Assembly: GCA_013399695.1 (NCBI GenBank)
Contig: VXAU01002492.1
Span: 175,212-239,211 of the forward strand
DNA from: Formicarius rufipectus
Lineage: Eukaryota; Chordata; Aves; Passeriformes; Formicariidae
Length of the DNA stretch: 64,000 bases
Reading direction: 5' to 3'
The position numbers were made by a program, and so were the translations under genes. Shown in pieces: positions 13,751-25,400 of this stretch (position 1 is its first letter; each line of letters opens with the position of its first letter). Below the pieces are notes generated by a model, which saw only the letters and a program-made list of their open reading frames with translations, did not search any database and had not been told where the DNA came from.

Positions 13751-15634
13751 CAGTTTTCCTTCTCTGAGCCAAGTTAAGCCAGGTAGGGGTGGCACAGCCA
13801 GGGGTGGCTTTGGCTCTGTCCTACCCTTACTGCAATCTGAGGAGCCAAATAAAGGAACAGTATTCCAAGGGCTGTATTGCACTAGCACCATGTGATTTAG
13901 TACTCCTGTTAAACATCATTAGATGTCAAGGCAGATTATTTAGATGATCATTTAGTTAAACAACAAAGACTTCTGTAGTTTGGCTCACATAGCAGGAGTA
14001 AAAAAATTGTGAGTTGAAAGCTGATGTTTTCTGTTGGAGTTCTGGACAGTTCTTCAAAACCAAAAAATATAGATAAAAGCAAAAAGGGGGAATAAAGGGT
14101 AATCCTCAGAACACAAAGGATTATATATGAAATAGCTTGTATGACCCTTTCTCTCATCTGAATTTATTACTGAGCTGGGCATTGGTCCTGTCACCAGAAT
14201 GCTGCCCAGGGCCCTGGTACTGGAGCTCCTGCTCCTGTTGGCACATCTGAGCACTTCCTGGGAATTTGTGCAGTCTGGTCTGGAGCAAGGGGTTCATAAT
14301 AAGGCCTGTTCTTTGAGCTATGCTGATAAAGTATGTTTTATTTTTTTAGCCTGTGTGTTTCCTTGTTTGAAAGCCTGTCTTGCAGCCTTGCAAAGGTAAA
14401 GGCACTGCCTTGTGTCTCTTTAAAAACAGAAATGGGACATTTACCTTTAACTTCCAATTACATAGAGTTGTGAACAAACTGCACTGATATCTTCCTAATT
14501 TAGAAATTATTTTCAGTGTCTGTTTTAGAATTAAACCAGTTTTTGACAAGCAATCCTCCTGTGGCCATTAGAAAGAAAAATAGCAAAGCTGTAATTGTGT
14601 CATTTGGGCCACTTTGATGAGAGAGAGGATGAGCAGGACAGCAGGACGTGTGCTTAGTTCTGCAAAAGATGTGTGTGTGTTGGAGGCCTAAAGCAGGAAA
14701 ACTAACCCCTGGCTACTGAAGGGACAGGCCATGAAGGGAGAGGGGGACACTGGATGCTTAAAATTGCATGGGTTCTTAGGAGAAAACAAAAACCCCAGAA
14801 GTTGGTAGCCCTTGATTAAAAAAAGTAGTGTGAGGAGATTTCAAGGTAATCTTGAGACCAAATATCTCCTGAGAACCCAGTGACAATACTGTAATATGCT
14901 TTTCCTTTGAATTAGCTACCTGATGCGATCACTTTTTCCTTCCAAAGGTCCACCAAGGCATCTAAAATCATTTGCACTCAACTGTTCCACGCTGTATAAA
15001 TATTTGATGACACGAAGCCCTGTGAGTGCTGCCATAATTATACAAATTGCAATGCTAATCCTCGGTATCAATAATGCCTTTGGAGAAAATGGCATTATAT
15101 ACTTCACTCCCAGAGAATAATAACAATATTAACGCAGCGTTGACACTTGGCAGAACTGCCTCCCCAGCCTGGGCTCACTTGGCAATTGGAATTGCAAAGG
15201 AGCAGAGCAAGCAGCCACTCCTGGCTGCAGTTCTGCTTCCAGAGTGGCAGAAAGAATTTGGAATTTAATGATATGCCAAGTGTTGTTCCTGTTTGATTGT
15301 AGTACACTACACATGCCTTGGAGCATGACTTCGAGTAATTTAACAACTGGAATAACAGGCATTTGGGAAGAAACTAATCTCATATGAAGGCAGATCACAG
15401 TCAACAGGCTTGTTCATAAAAATGTTGCCTTGTCATGCTATGTGAAGTGGGATATCGAGCCAGCAGGATGAGGATGATGTGGGGGTGACATCGCTCAGTT
15501 CAGATGGGCTGAGAGAAAACAGAGAGAAAAGAACATCATCAGTGAAATGTGAACATCATCCTGACCTGCTATATGGCCCCACGTCAAAAGTCAGAGGTTT
15601 GTGGGGTTTCTTGATTTTTCTCTGACTACCAATT

Positions 15635-15809
15635 TGGACTCTTGCACAGGTTGGGTAGAGAAGAAGCTGTGGCTGCCCCATCCCAGGAACTGTGCAAGGG
15701 TGGGTTGAAGCAACCTGAGCTAGTGGAAGGTGTCCCTGCCCATGGCAAGGGGTGGAAGAATATGAGCTTTAAGTTCCCTCTCATCCCAAACCATTCTGTG
15801 ATTCTATAA
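15635..15809 (+). mobile_element. CR1 LINE fragment, short
   Basis: Forward orientation: GAAGCTGTGGCTGCCCCATC, then GTGTCCCTGCCCATGGCAAG, ending in CATTCTGTGATTCTATAA, the CR1 3' terminal repeat. Only about 175 bases of 3' tail are present. Confidence 0.88.
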
Positions 15810-17380
15810 AAGGTTTTGGCCCTTCTAATTTTCTCCCTCCGTAACCTCAAAGCATCCTCCAGGGTACCTGCCTCTCCTTCCAGAGGTAATAACACCCTTT
15901 TTCTCCCCCTGAGATTCATTCTAAGTTCTCTGTTTTGTACCAGGCAGGTCTCTTTCCTTCCAAAATGTATGTGATGTAGTTCTAAATGATGATATAAAAT
16001 ACCTTTCTGTGAGATGCATATGTATCCTTACTTAATGCATAACTATATAAAGAAGGGTGGATATAATTTGGAAAAATCAATACAACCCAGCCTTCGATCA
16101 GTGGACTTTGCGATATCTTAATATGCATGTCTTGCTTAAAAAAACCTACACAGATCCTAAATACAGTGAGAAACGAAGACCTAAGACTGAAAGTGGTATA
16201 TTCTTGCCATTTTTGTGTTACTTTTCAGCTTGTCTGATGATGCAGTCTGAGAAATGCAGTAGGAGATGGGTGTTATATCCTATTCTGAATTCTGTTACAG
16301 TTGCCATTTTTGGTGAATATTAAGTAAGTTCTATTTGACACCTCTCCTGAAACATTAGGGTTCAATGCTATAATGAAATCCATAGTAGAACATGCCAATG
16401 CCTATTTGAGAGCTGTTTTTCTTATTCCTTTCAGTTAAATAAAAAAGATCACTTAGAAAATGTTTTAGGTGAAATTATAGATTTGTGTTCTATGTGCTTC
16501 TGCTTAAAACTGGGTTCAATTTCATCTGTGATGGCCAATAAATCTGATCTTTTAGAGGCTTCTTTTTCACATTAGTTCTTGAAGTTCATTGTGTATCAGC
16601 AAGTGATCCTTTTTCTGCATTTTTAGCAACTAATCTCTGATCAAAGGAATATAAAAACCTAGACATCAAAAGTGACTCTTAAGGGTTTACAAATCTCTGC
16701 TTTCTTCTCTATCACAGAATGTGGCAGCTGCCTTTGAGGATAGTGCATTTTATTTTGGGGGGAAATAGTCTTCAACCACTTCAACAGTAACAGATCTACT
16801 GCTAATTTTTATCCTTATGTATTACAATAGTTTTTGCATTTCTCCATCAGAGCCATCTGGAAGTTAGATGACAATAAAGACATTGAATATAATTATAGTA
16901 ATTCAGACAAAAAAAAAGTGTTATTTCAGTAAAAACTAACATTGTTAAAAAATTCTAGTGTGATTCTCAATTACTGAAAAAAACTGACTAGACTGAAAGA
17001 CCAACAAAACAAGTATGGCAGAGCAATCCATGAAAAGAAGGAAAAGAACAAAGAATTTGGTTCAAAATCAGTGGCTGAATGCTGCTCATCTCCCCTCCTC
17101 TTGGCTTTCTTAGCAAACTGTTGCAGGATTTATTTCTTTCACTCAGTGTGTAGGTCTTTTATATTCATTATTGTTTCTTTGTTCAGGAAGTTTGCCACTG
17201 AGAAAACCTGAACATCCACCCAAAATTGTGCATTTCTCAAACTCATAGGCACGAAGGAGCCTGGCAGCAGTGTGGGACTGGACCTGCAGTTTGTTGGGGT
17301 AAGGCAGTGGGATCCTCCAGAGGGATGTCCTGGTAATGGAAAAGCAAAAATGCCTTGCATAAAAAAGCAGCCTGGTTAAA

Positions 17381-17583
17381 TTATAGACTCACTGGGTTGG
17401 AACAGTCCTTAAAGCCCATCTCATCCCACCCCCTGCCACGGGCAGGGACACCTTCCACCAACCCAGGGTGCTCCAAGCCCTGTCCAACCTGCCCTTGGAC
17501 ACTTCCAGGGATGGGGCAGCCACAGCTTCTCTGCCCAACCTGTGCCAGAGCCTGCCCACCCTTCCTTCCCAATATGCCCTTGA
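17381..17583 (-). mobile_element. CR1 LINE fragment, short
   Basis: Reversed 3' tail: ATAGACTCACTGGGTTGGAA, then GGGCAGGGACACCTTCCACC and GGGGCAGCCACAGCTTCTC. The 5' part is truncated near CCCAATATGCCC. Confidence 0.88.
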
Positions 17584-19750
17584 CATGAATGCAGAGAAGA
17601 GGGAACTGTGCTCCTGGTGGCTTGAGGAGGTGGTGGCTGTGTGTTCTCAGCATGGTGGCACAGCTGAGCCACCTCCACGGGTAGCATTAAACTTTATTCA
17701 GGATAACACTGACTTAAACCAAATTGGGACAGGTCATCACCTCATCCTCAGAGGAGAATAAATAAAAAAGGAGATAGTGATGATGAATTTGGGAAGAGGA
17801 GCTGCAGCCAAAACCTACAACCACCTGCCATCTGCTTGTGTGAAGCACTGACAAAAATGGCACACAGTGTTTCTGTAAGAGACCTTAGGCTGGCCCAGAT
17901 GTGCCAGGCATAGATTTTGAGGTCTGTGGAGTCCCCATAATTATCCAATGAAATGGCATGGAATTCTGCATGAAGTAGCTACCTGGCTCTTCCCTTCTGA
18001 ATGCTGTTGTCCTGGAAAGTGATGTTAAACCCCACATTGATCCGTATGGGAACTCAGCTGGACTAGCTCCAAATGCTCTTCAAAGTCCTGCTGGTTCTCC
18101 CTACACTTTGATTTATCCAGTCTATTCTAAAGGGCAATTTCAATCCCTAATGGATGCCATCAGTATTTTCAAATGAGGCACCTTTTAAAATGTGGGAATA
18201 GCTGGGAGAATAATTCCTGGTAAAGTAAATGTTGAGTGTTAGCTTTTTGTTGTTGCTGTGCAGAAAAATACAGTTTTGCTTGGGGTCGATAAGAGATTGA
18301 AAAGTGTGGGTAATAATAAAAGCTGAAGTGGGAGTTACTTTAATAATGGGATGTCATGTGTAAGCCTATAAAATAAACAGTAATTATCACATTTGAGGAA
18401 CGACTCTGTTAGAATTCACAGTGCTCCTGACAGCTTCATCTGTACATCAAGCCTTTCTGGAATATGCACTTTCTTGTTCTTAATGAGCAAACAAATGAAA
18501 CAGGAATTCTTACCCTGATGGAAGGTGTTGATTTCAACAAAACCTAAACAGGAAACCAGATAAAAGAGAGCCAGTACAGCAGATTGCAGTCAATTCTTGC
18601 TAACACATTTTGCTGTTACAGAATAAGAGGGAAAAACAGAGCTATAGTTTTATTATTTATGGTTTCCCTCCATCTTCTGTGTGGCATAAGTTGAAGGAAG
18701 TGGGGTTTACATCGGAGAAACAGAAGTTTAATGAGCAGTAGTGACTCAGGTATATAAAATTTGGAGGAAATAGTGAACATTTGGGGAGGTTTTATTCTCT
18801 TTCTCTCTATATCTGCACACAGGCAATATTTTAGAAAAATTCCAACAGCATTTGCTCCTTGAGGAAATTTATTTCTTTATGTAATTTATTATAATATTAA
18901 AACTATAGATTTTTTCCAAATACTCACAGCAAATATATGCAAGAAAACAATCTGTTTGCTATATCACCTTTATAACTTTTATTTATTTTTATTTTTTGTT
19001 CAGCATTTATAATTGAATTTGATTTTTTTTTGCATTCTCAAGGAAGACTGAAAGTTTAGCACTCTTTCCAGCAGTGGAAAAAGCTCCTTGTCTTATCAAA
19101 ATGAACTTCATCAATACCTAATCCATGAGAACACAGTCCAAAGTGGATTCACTTTGGCAGTAAATCACCTATGCTGGGGTACAAAGATGAAGGCAACTTC
19201 AATAGATATTTAAAGATATGTAACTAATCTTCTGCACTCTGGTTCTGCATTCAGAGTTTTGAGGCTTGGGGAGCCACAGTCTCAATGGGGATGTGTAAAG
19301 AAATGGGAAGAATTAAATCAAGGGGCAGAAAGTAAGTCATTGGAATCTCATTGTGGTGTCCCTTGGAAAGAGTTCAGTCATGTTTTTAATTTTGTTCCTT
19401 TATAAGGGGCAATAAATTCCTGTAACCACAACTGGTCTGTGAATTTGAGGTGTTCTGTATGAGGAGGATATAGGGCACACACTATACTGAATCAGTGCAT
19501 CACATGGCTTTTCTTAAATTGTTTGGGATTTTTTGTGTTTGTTTTGGTTCATTTTGTTTACTGATGAAATAAGCTTTCAGTAAAAGTTATTTCAGTCACT
19601 GGTTTCATTCACAGGGAAGTTACTGATTTGGACATCAGCAAGATTCGAGAGCCTTTAGAGCCTGTAAACCTGAATTTAGCCTTGTGTCTGATGACGAGGA
19701 GAAAGGGGAGACGTGCCTGTCCAAGGCATCAAACAAGAGACTTAGTTTCC

Positions 19751-20030
19751 AAAAAGCGCTGGGGGGAGCAGCACCAAAGAGAAATGGGGGAACCACCAAA
19801 GAGCAAAGAGAACTGGAGGGAGAAGCACCAAAGAGAAGTCGAGGGAGCAGCACCAAAGAGCAAAGAGCACTGGAGGGAGCAGCACCAAAAAGCGCTGGAG
19901 GGAGCAGCACCAAAGAGGACTCGAGGGAGCAGCACCAAAGAGCACTGCAGGGAGCAGCACCAAAGAGCAGAGAGTACTGGGTGGAGCAGCATCAAAGAGG
20001 ACTCGAGGGAGCAGCACCAAAGAGCAACAC
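19751..20030 (+). repeat. 25-bp minisatellite with longer variants
   Basis: About ten tandem units of a pattern close to GAGCAGCACCAAAGAGGACT plus CGAGG. Most units are 25 bases, and some carry an extra 7-8 bases (AGCAAAG or similar). Overlapping open frames on both strands (199-238 codons) come from the array: the + frames read repeats such as GAAPKS, the - frames LVLLP. I do not regard them as genes. Confidence 0.85.
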
Positions 20031-20035
20031 CAACG

Positions 20036-20395
20036 CTGCCTGCGCTTTGCACGCTCTCCGGGAGGAGGGAGCTCCCGGCGGGGTGGGAGCGGAGCTCCCC
20101 GTGCGCACCCACGAGGTGGCGGGGCCATCCCGACCTCATCACGGGGGCCGGCCCGGTGGAAGCAGCGTACTTTCATTCCGAAGGCTGTTTGCCGTCCCTC
20201 TTGGAGCACAGACTGCGGCCAGGTTAACCCCCGCCGCGGTCCCGCAGCACCCGCGATGCTGTGGCAGCGCCGAGGAAGCGACGGCAGCACCGCAAGGGCC
20301 GCTCGCAATTCCCCGGCAGTCACGGGGCAGCCCGAAGCTTTGCCGCGGTACAGATCCCATTCGGATAAGGGCAACGTGGTAATAATGCGAACCTG
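20036..20395. promoter_or_regulatory. Isolated CpG-rich island in gene-free DNA
   Basis: About 360 bases rich in CpG (for example CCCGCCGCGG, GCCGAGGAAGCGACGG, CCGCGGTAC), in strong contrast with the AT-rich surroundings. It sits between the 25-bp minisatellite and the 68-bp array. No known gene start is recognisable. It could be an orphan promoter or enhancer-type island, or an unrecognised GC-rich repeat. Confidence 0.5.
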
Positions 20396-20495
20396 CAGAT
20401 GGGGAGGTGTTTTATTCGAGCAGCCAGCAGGCCAGGCTGCAGCCCCGGTCAGCTGCAAGCCCAGAGCAGCACCTCAGCCATTTGTTTCCCTGCCG

Positions 20496-20699
20496 TGGTA
20501 CTGGCTGTTGGCACCCGCTTCCAGACAGTGAGGCACAGCCAGATGTTCCCACATCTGGGGTTATGGTACTGGCTGTTGGCACTCGCTTCCAGACAGTGAG
20601 GCACAGCCAGATGTTCCCACATCTGGGGTTATGGTACTGGCTGTTGGCACCCGCTTCCAGACAGTGAGGCACAGCCAGATGTTCCCACATCTGGGATTA
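20496..20699 (+). repeat. 68-bp tandem repeat, three units
   Basis: Three near-identical units of 68 bases starting TGGTACTGGCTGTTGGCAC at 20496, 20564 and 20632, with a decayed fourth start (TGCCACTGCCTGTTGG) just after. Each unit contains the palindrome CCAGATGTTCCCACATCTGG (20539-20558, 20607-20626 and 20675-20694), that is, two opposed CAGATG E-boxes. Confidence 0.93.
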
Positions 20700-20842
20700 T
20701 GCCACTGCCTGTTGGTGCTGCCGGGGAGGGAAGGGAGTGGGGCCAGGCAGTGCAGATGGCACGAGGGGCTGTAAACCCCCAGATGCACATTCCTGGGCAG
20801 GGTTTGAGCAGGAGGTCTCTGGGAGGAACAGCCACATCTGAA

Positions 20843-21759
20843 ATCTGAAGAACTGGGGAGTTTGTCTTCAACTGTGCTTGATTATTCAGCGAGCAGTCAG
20901 GGTTTCCTATTGGTCCTGTCACATCTCTCAGGCACTCGAACATGGTCTGCATGTTCCTGGTGTGTTTCCCCCAGTGAAGTGCTTTAACCTGTGTGATGGT
21001 GCCTTTGTAAAGCATTATTTTTGTTATGGAGGTTTCCTTTGTGGTGATGGTGCAAAAGAAAAGCACCATAAAGCTAGAGAAGGCTACACACAAGGATTGA
21101 ATGCTGTAGGAGATTGATGTGCTGTGGAAGCCTGCAAGGAGCAATAATATAGGACTGAAAAACCCTCCTAAATGTATTGAGCAAATGGATTGATATCTTT
21201 TTGTGGTTTGTGTCATCCCCCACTCCTACTCAAAGCTTTTTAATGTTCCACACAGCTAAATACAAAGGCAAGAAATCAGAAGAAAATCAAGGGAACAACT
21301 CGACTGTGTTTTGGAAATGAGACAAGAGAATGAATATTGGGCCACTGACCCTGGTACAATACATGGTGCTGTGTCCAAGTTCAACTCTGTTAGCTTTGGA
21401 AAACTTCATCAGTGCAGAAACCCTACTGAATTGGGGGAGAGGTGGGGAGGAGCCTGGAATTTATGTTCATTTTGTGCTGCTTCATTGTTGCACGTAAGAT
21501 TTGCATTTTAGTCATGGAATGAAATCACTACCAAAAATAGCTGTGATAAATCAGTGGTGGCAGAGGATGGTACAGCACCAAGCCCTAATGGCCAGGGACA
21601 TCTTGGCTAGTCCACACCATGTTAGGCAGTCAGGATGGGCTCTGATTGTACATTCTTTTACAGTTTGGCTTCTGTTCTCACTCCAGTCCAGAGCCAACTG
21701 GATCACAAAATGTGGAAACTCTTTTTTGCCACAGAAAATATCAAGGGAACATCTACAGG
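20843..21759. other. Gene-free DNA
   Basis: Unique sequence between the E-box cluster and the CR1 at 21.76 kb. Nothing is recognised. Confidence 0.55.
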
Positions 21760-22453
21760 TGAGGCAGAGAAGTGACCAAGAGCAGCCCTGGAGGGGAAGG
21801 ACTTGGGGGTGATGAGGGGGGGAGGGGGGCTGGGCATGCCCCATCCCAGAAACTCCCCATGCCCTGGGCTGATCCCACAGCATGGGCAGCAGGACAGGGA
21901 CGGATTCTGCCCCTCTGCCCCCTCAGGTGAGACCTCACCTGGGTCAGTGTGTACAGTTCTGGTGCCCCCAACATAAGAAGGACATGGAATAGTTGGAGAA
22001 AGTCCAGAGGAGGCCTCCAAAATGATAAGGGTGCCAGAGCACCTCCCCTGTGGAGTCAGGGTGGGAGAGATGGGGCTGTTCAGCCTGCAGAAGAGAAGGT
22101 TGTGTGGAGACCTCACAGAACCTTCTAGTGTGTGAAGGAGCCAGTAGGGAAGCCTGAGAGGGGGCTGTTCATCAGGAACTAGAGTGACAGGACAAGGGGA
22201 ATGGCTTCAAACTGAAAGAGGGCAGGTTAGATGGGATACTGGGAAGGAATTCCTGGCTGGGAGGGTGGGCAGGCCCTGGCACAGGTTGGCCAGAGAAGCT
22301 GTGGCTGCCCCATCCCTGGAAGTGTCCAAGGGCAGGTTGGACAGGGCTTGGAGCACCCTGGGCTGGTGGAAGGTGTCCCTGCCCATGGCAGGGGGTGGGA
22401 TGAGATGGGCTTAAAGGTCCCTTCCAACCCAAACCATTCTGTGATTTTATGGT
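21760..22453 (+). mobile_element. CR1 LINE fragment, the longest forward copy
   Basis: Starts near GAAGGACTTGGGGGTGATG, continues through ACAGTTCTGGTGCCCCC and AGAAGGACATGGA (the C-terminal end of the CR1 reverse-transcriptase region and the 3' UTR), and ends CATTCTGTGATTTTATGG. It is 5'-truncated and has no intact reverse-transcriptase frame. Confidence 0.88.
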
Positions 22454-25400
22454 TCTAATTCCAGTGAAAGACACTTATTTTCCAAATATCTTCTTTTCAG
22501 CTGTTCCCAAGTAATGAAAACAACTTGCTATGGTGTTTGCATTTCTTTTCAGTTAATGCAGTGCCTGCTCTTTGCTTCCCTCTTTATAAAAGCAAGGATC
22601 ATCCATATGGGGCTGAGCTATGGCTCTGCAGTAAATTTTACGTGAATGTAGAAACCCAGGGGACTTAGTTTGCATTTGAAGTAGAGGTGCTAGCTTTTGC
22701 TGTTAAAAATTAACATTCAGAGATGTAAGTCTTATTTACCAATGTCCTGCTGTGTTGAGAATAACATTAATATCTGACATAGCTTCAACTAAGCTAAGAT
22801 TTCTATCTTGTAATTATATTTTTTCCACCTGAATTTTTCTGTCCCTCACTGAGAAAATGCTTTGTATTATACAATGGAGTTTAAAAAGCCACAAACTGAT
22901 GGGGATTTGTGGTGCATAATTTCTAGTCATTTTTATGTATATTAATGTTAAATCATGTTCTTGATTTCCATAAATGACCCACATAACATGGCAGATTTCT
23001 TCCACGCTTTAAACAGCCCTGGGTTTTGATGAACAAAAATTGATAGGTATGAGATGAACAAAAGAATACTGATGGCACATAATATAAGCCTTGATCTAGA
23101 GTTGTGAACTTGTCAGATGGCCTGCCAAAAATGGATTATTTTTTAAAACTTTGAAATATGTCTGAGAAGCGTGCTGGCCATTATTCAAAGCCTTTAATTT
23201 ATTACATTGATGCTGTTAGACAAGTGATAATCACAGGTTTTAATTTCCTGCAGAATTGGGCATAGGTGTACAATGCTTTCCATCACTTAATATGCAAAAA
23301 AGCCCCTCAGATCAGAGAATGGAATTTATGTCTGTGTCACTGTAGGTTGTCTAATCTGACACAGATTGATATTAATACTCCACATAAAATTGAAATTTTC
23401 CTAGACCTGTGGTATTTTATTGCATTCTGGATGTTCATACTTTAAAAAAAAAAATCCCTATATGCAATTTTATGTCCAGCTTTAGCAATATACAATCTGT
23501 AGTATTTTGTTTTATTAAACGTCCTATAATTTTCCTCTGACTTCCTAAACTTGCTCTTCATTCTTCCTGGTTTGTTGAGATCTCTAGGAGGTTGTGCATA
23601 AATCAAAAACCTCTTGATTCTGTTGTCTTTTTCTGCAGTTAACAGTAACCCCCAGTACATGTTCCCACCGTGACAGCTGCCTGACACAGATAATTGTCTT
23701 GACAAAGCATATTTTTGATACAGGTTTTCAGGTTCTATTTGTGTACTTTTGTTTCCTTTCATAAGAGGTAATAAGAAAGTACAAATTGGCAAAGAACTGC
23801 CTGGAAAAAAAAGAAAAAGAAAAAGAAACAATAACAAAAAGAGCTGTTTCCCATTGTATTTTCATCCCACCAAAGCTGATCCCAAGGGGAAGAAGCTCTC
23901 CAGCAAGCAGGCAAAGCACCCAGTGCTCAGCACAACTCACTGAGCTCAGCAAGAACCTCAAGTCCTGCCTGCAAGCTCCATAGCCTGCTCTGCTCTGCTC
24001 TGTGTGCTCCACAGACAGCTGGGATCCCAGGGCAGGGACCTTGCTCAGTGCTGCACCATCCTGGAGACGAGATCCTAAGGAAATCATGAAGTCCATGGCC
24101 ACAGAACTCATTAGAGCTCACACGAGGCCAAGTGGCAAAGGGTCCCTGGAGGCTGAAGGGAGATGTGTGCTCCCCAGGGCTTGGCTCCCCTGGCCCTGAG
24201 GGTGCCTGAGCAGCTGGATGAGGCTGATATTCCCTGGGATTTAACAATTATTTTACTCAGCTACTTACAGGCTTCCAGAAACAAGATATTTCCAAAGATT
24301 TGGGTTTTTGTTTTTAGGCTCTTGTGAAAAATACTTGCAAAATTGTGTAGAGCTGGACTCTGCCTTACCTTAAAGCAGCTGGTTCCCTCTGCAGGTTTAC
24401 AGAGAGCTTTCTATATCCTTCCTGAGGTTTTTTCATTCAAAATTCTTTTAACAACATGGAAAACACACTAAAAATATTTACCAAAAAGTGTCAGTGAAGC
24501 CTGGAGAGGAGAAGGCTTCCCAATTGCAGCCTTGCAGTGCCTGAAGGAAGCCTGTAAGAAAGGTAGAGAGAGACTATTGCCAAGGGACTGGAGGGACAGG
24601 ACAAGGGGAATTGGCTTCACACTGGTAGAGAGTAGGGTTAGATTAGAGATCAGCAAACAATCCTTCCCTGGGAGGGTGGGCAGGCCCTGGCACAGGTTGG
24701 CCAGAGAAGCTGTGGCTGCCCCATCCCTGGAAGTGTCCAAGGCCAGGTTGGACAGGGCTTGGAGTAACCTGGGCTGGTGAAAGGTGTCCCTGCCCATGGC
24801 AGGGGGTGGCACTGGATAGTTTTTAAGGTCCCTTCCATTCCAAACCATTCTGGGATTCTATGGTCATACCACTTTCATGGTCTTTAATTTATATTATTTA
24901 ACAGTCTGACAGAGTATCCTAGCAAATATAACAGTTGTCTATTTAATATGTGGGTTTCTTTTGTTGAACTAAAAGTATAGAAGTATCAGACTAACATCAT
25001 GTTGTAGAAAAGAACAGGGTATCTCCATTTGTAAACAAAAGCTGATGTTTTGCATTTTAACAGGGAAGGAAATGAACAGTGGCACTAAAACCACATCTGC
25101 CAGAGCAGAGCCTGGTGGCAGAAGTTACTTCTTGTTACTGCGGTGACAGTATCCAGATGTCACACAGTTAGGGGCGTTTGCCAAAGTCTTTTTGAAGTAG
25201 CAACACCTGTGACCGTCAAAAGTGATAAATATTAGATAATAAAAAGCATTCCTGGTAGGTGTGCTGTGTAACCACCACAGTCAGGGAGAGAGCAATCAAA
25301 TTCTTTGCATTTTCCTTCAAACCACTCACTTGCCTCTGTTTATTCCTATTTATATAGTACTCCTCCCTTGTCTGAATCTTTGAGGGCTTCTCACTTTACC

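Larger units (their letters stand above)
13751..19750. other. Gene-free DNA
   Basis: Unique AT-rich sequence broken only by two short CR1 tails. The block at 14920-15130 is repeat-free with TATAAATATTTGATGA and could be conserved, but I cannot test that. Confidence 0.55.

Noticed and set aside
19628..20458. Open frames of 199-238 codons on both strands
   Set aside because: They overlap one another across the 25-bp minisatellite and the CpG-rich block. Composition follows the repeat, not a protein family.
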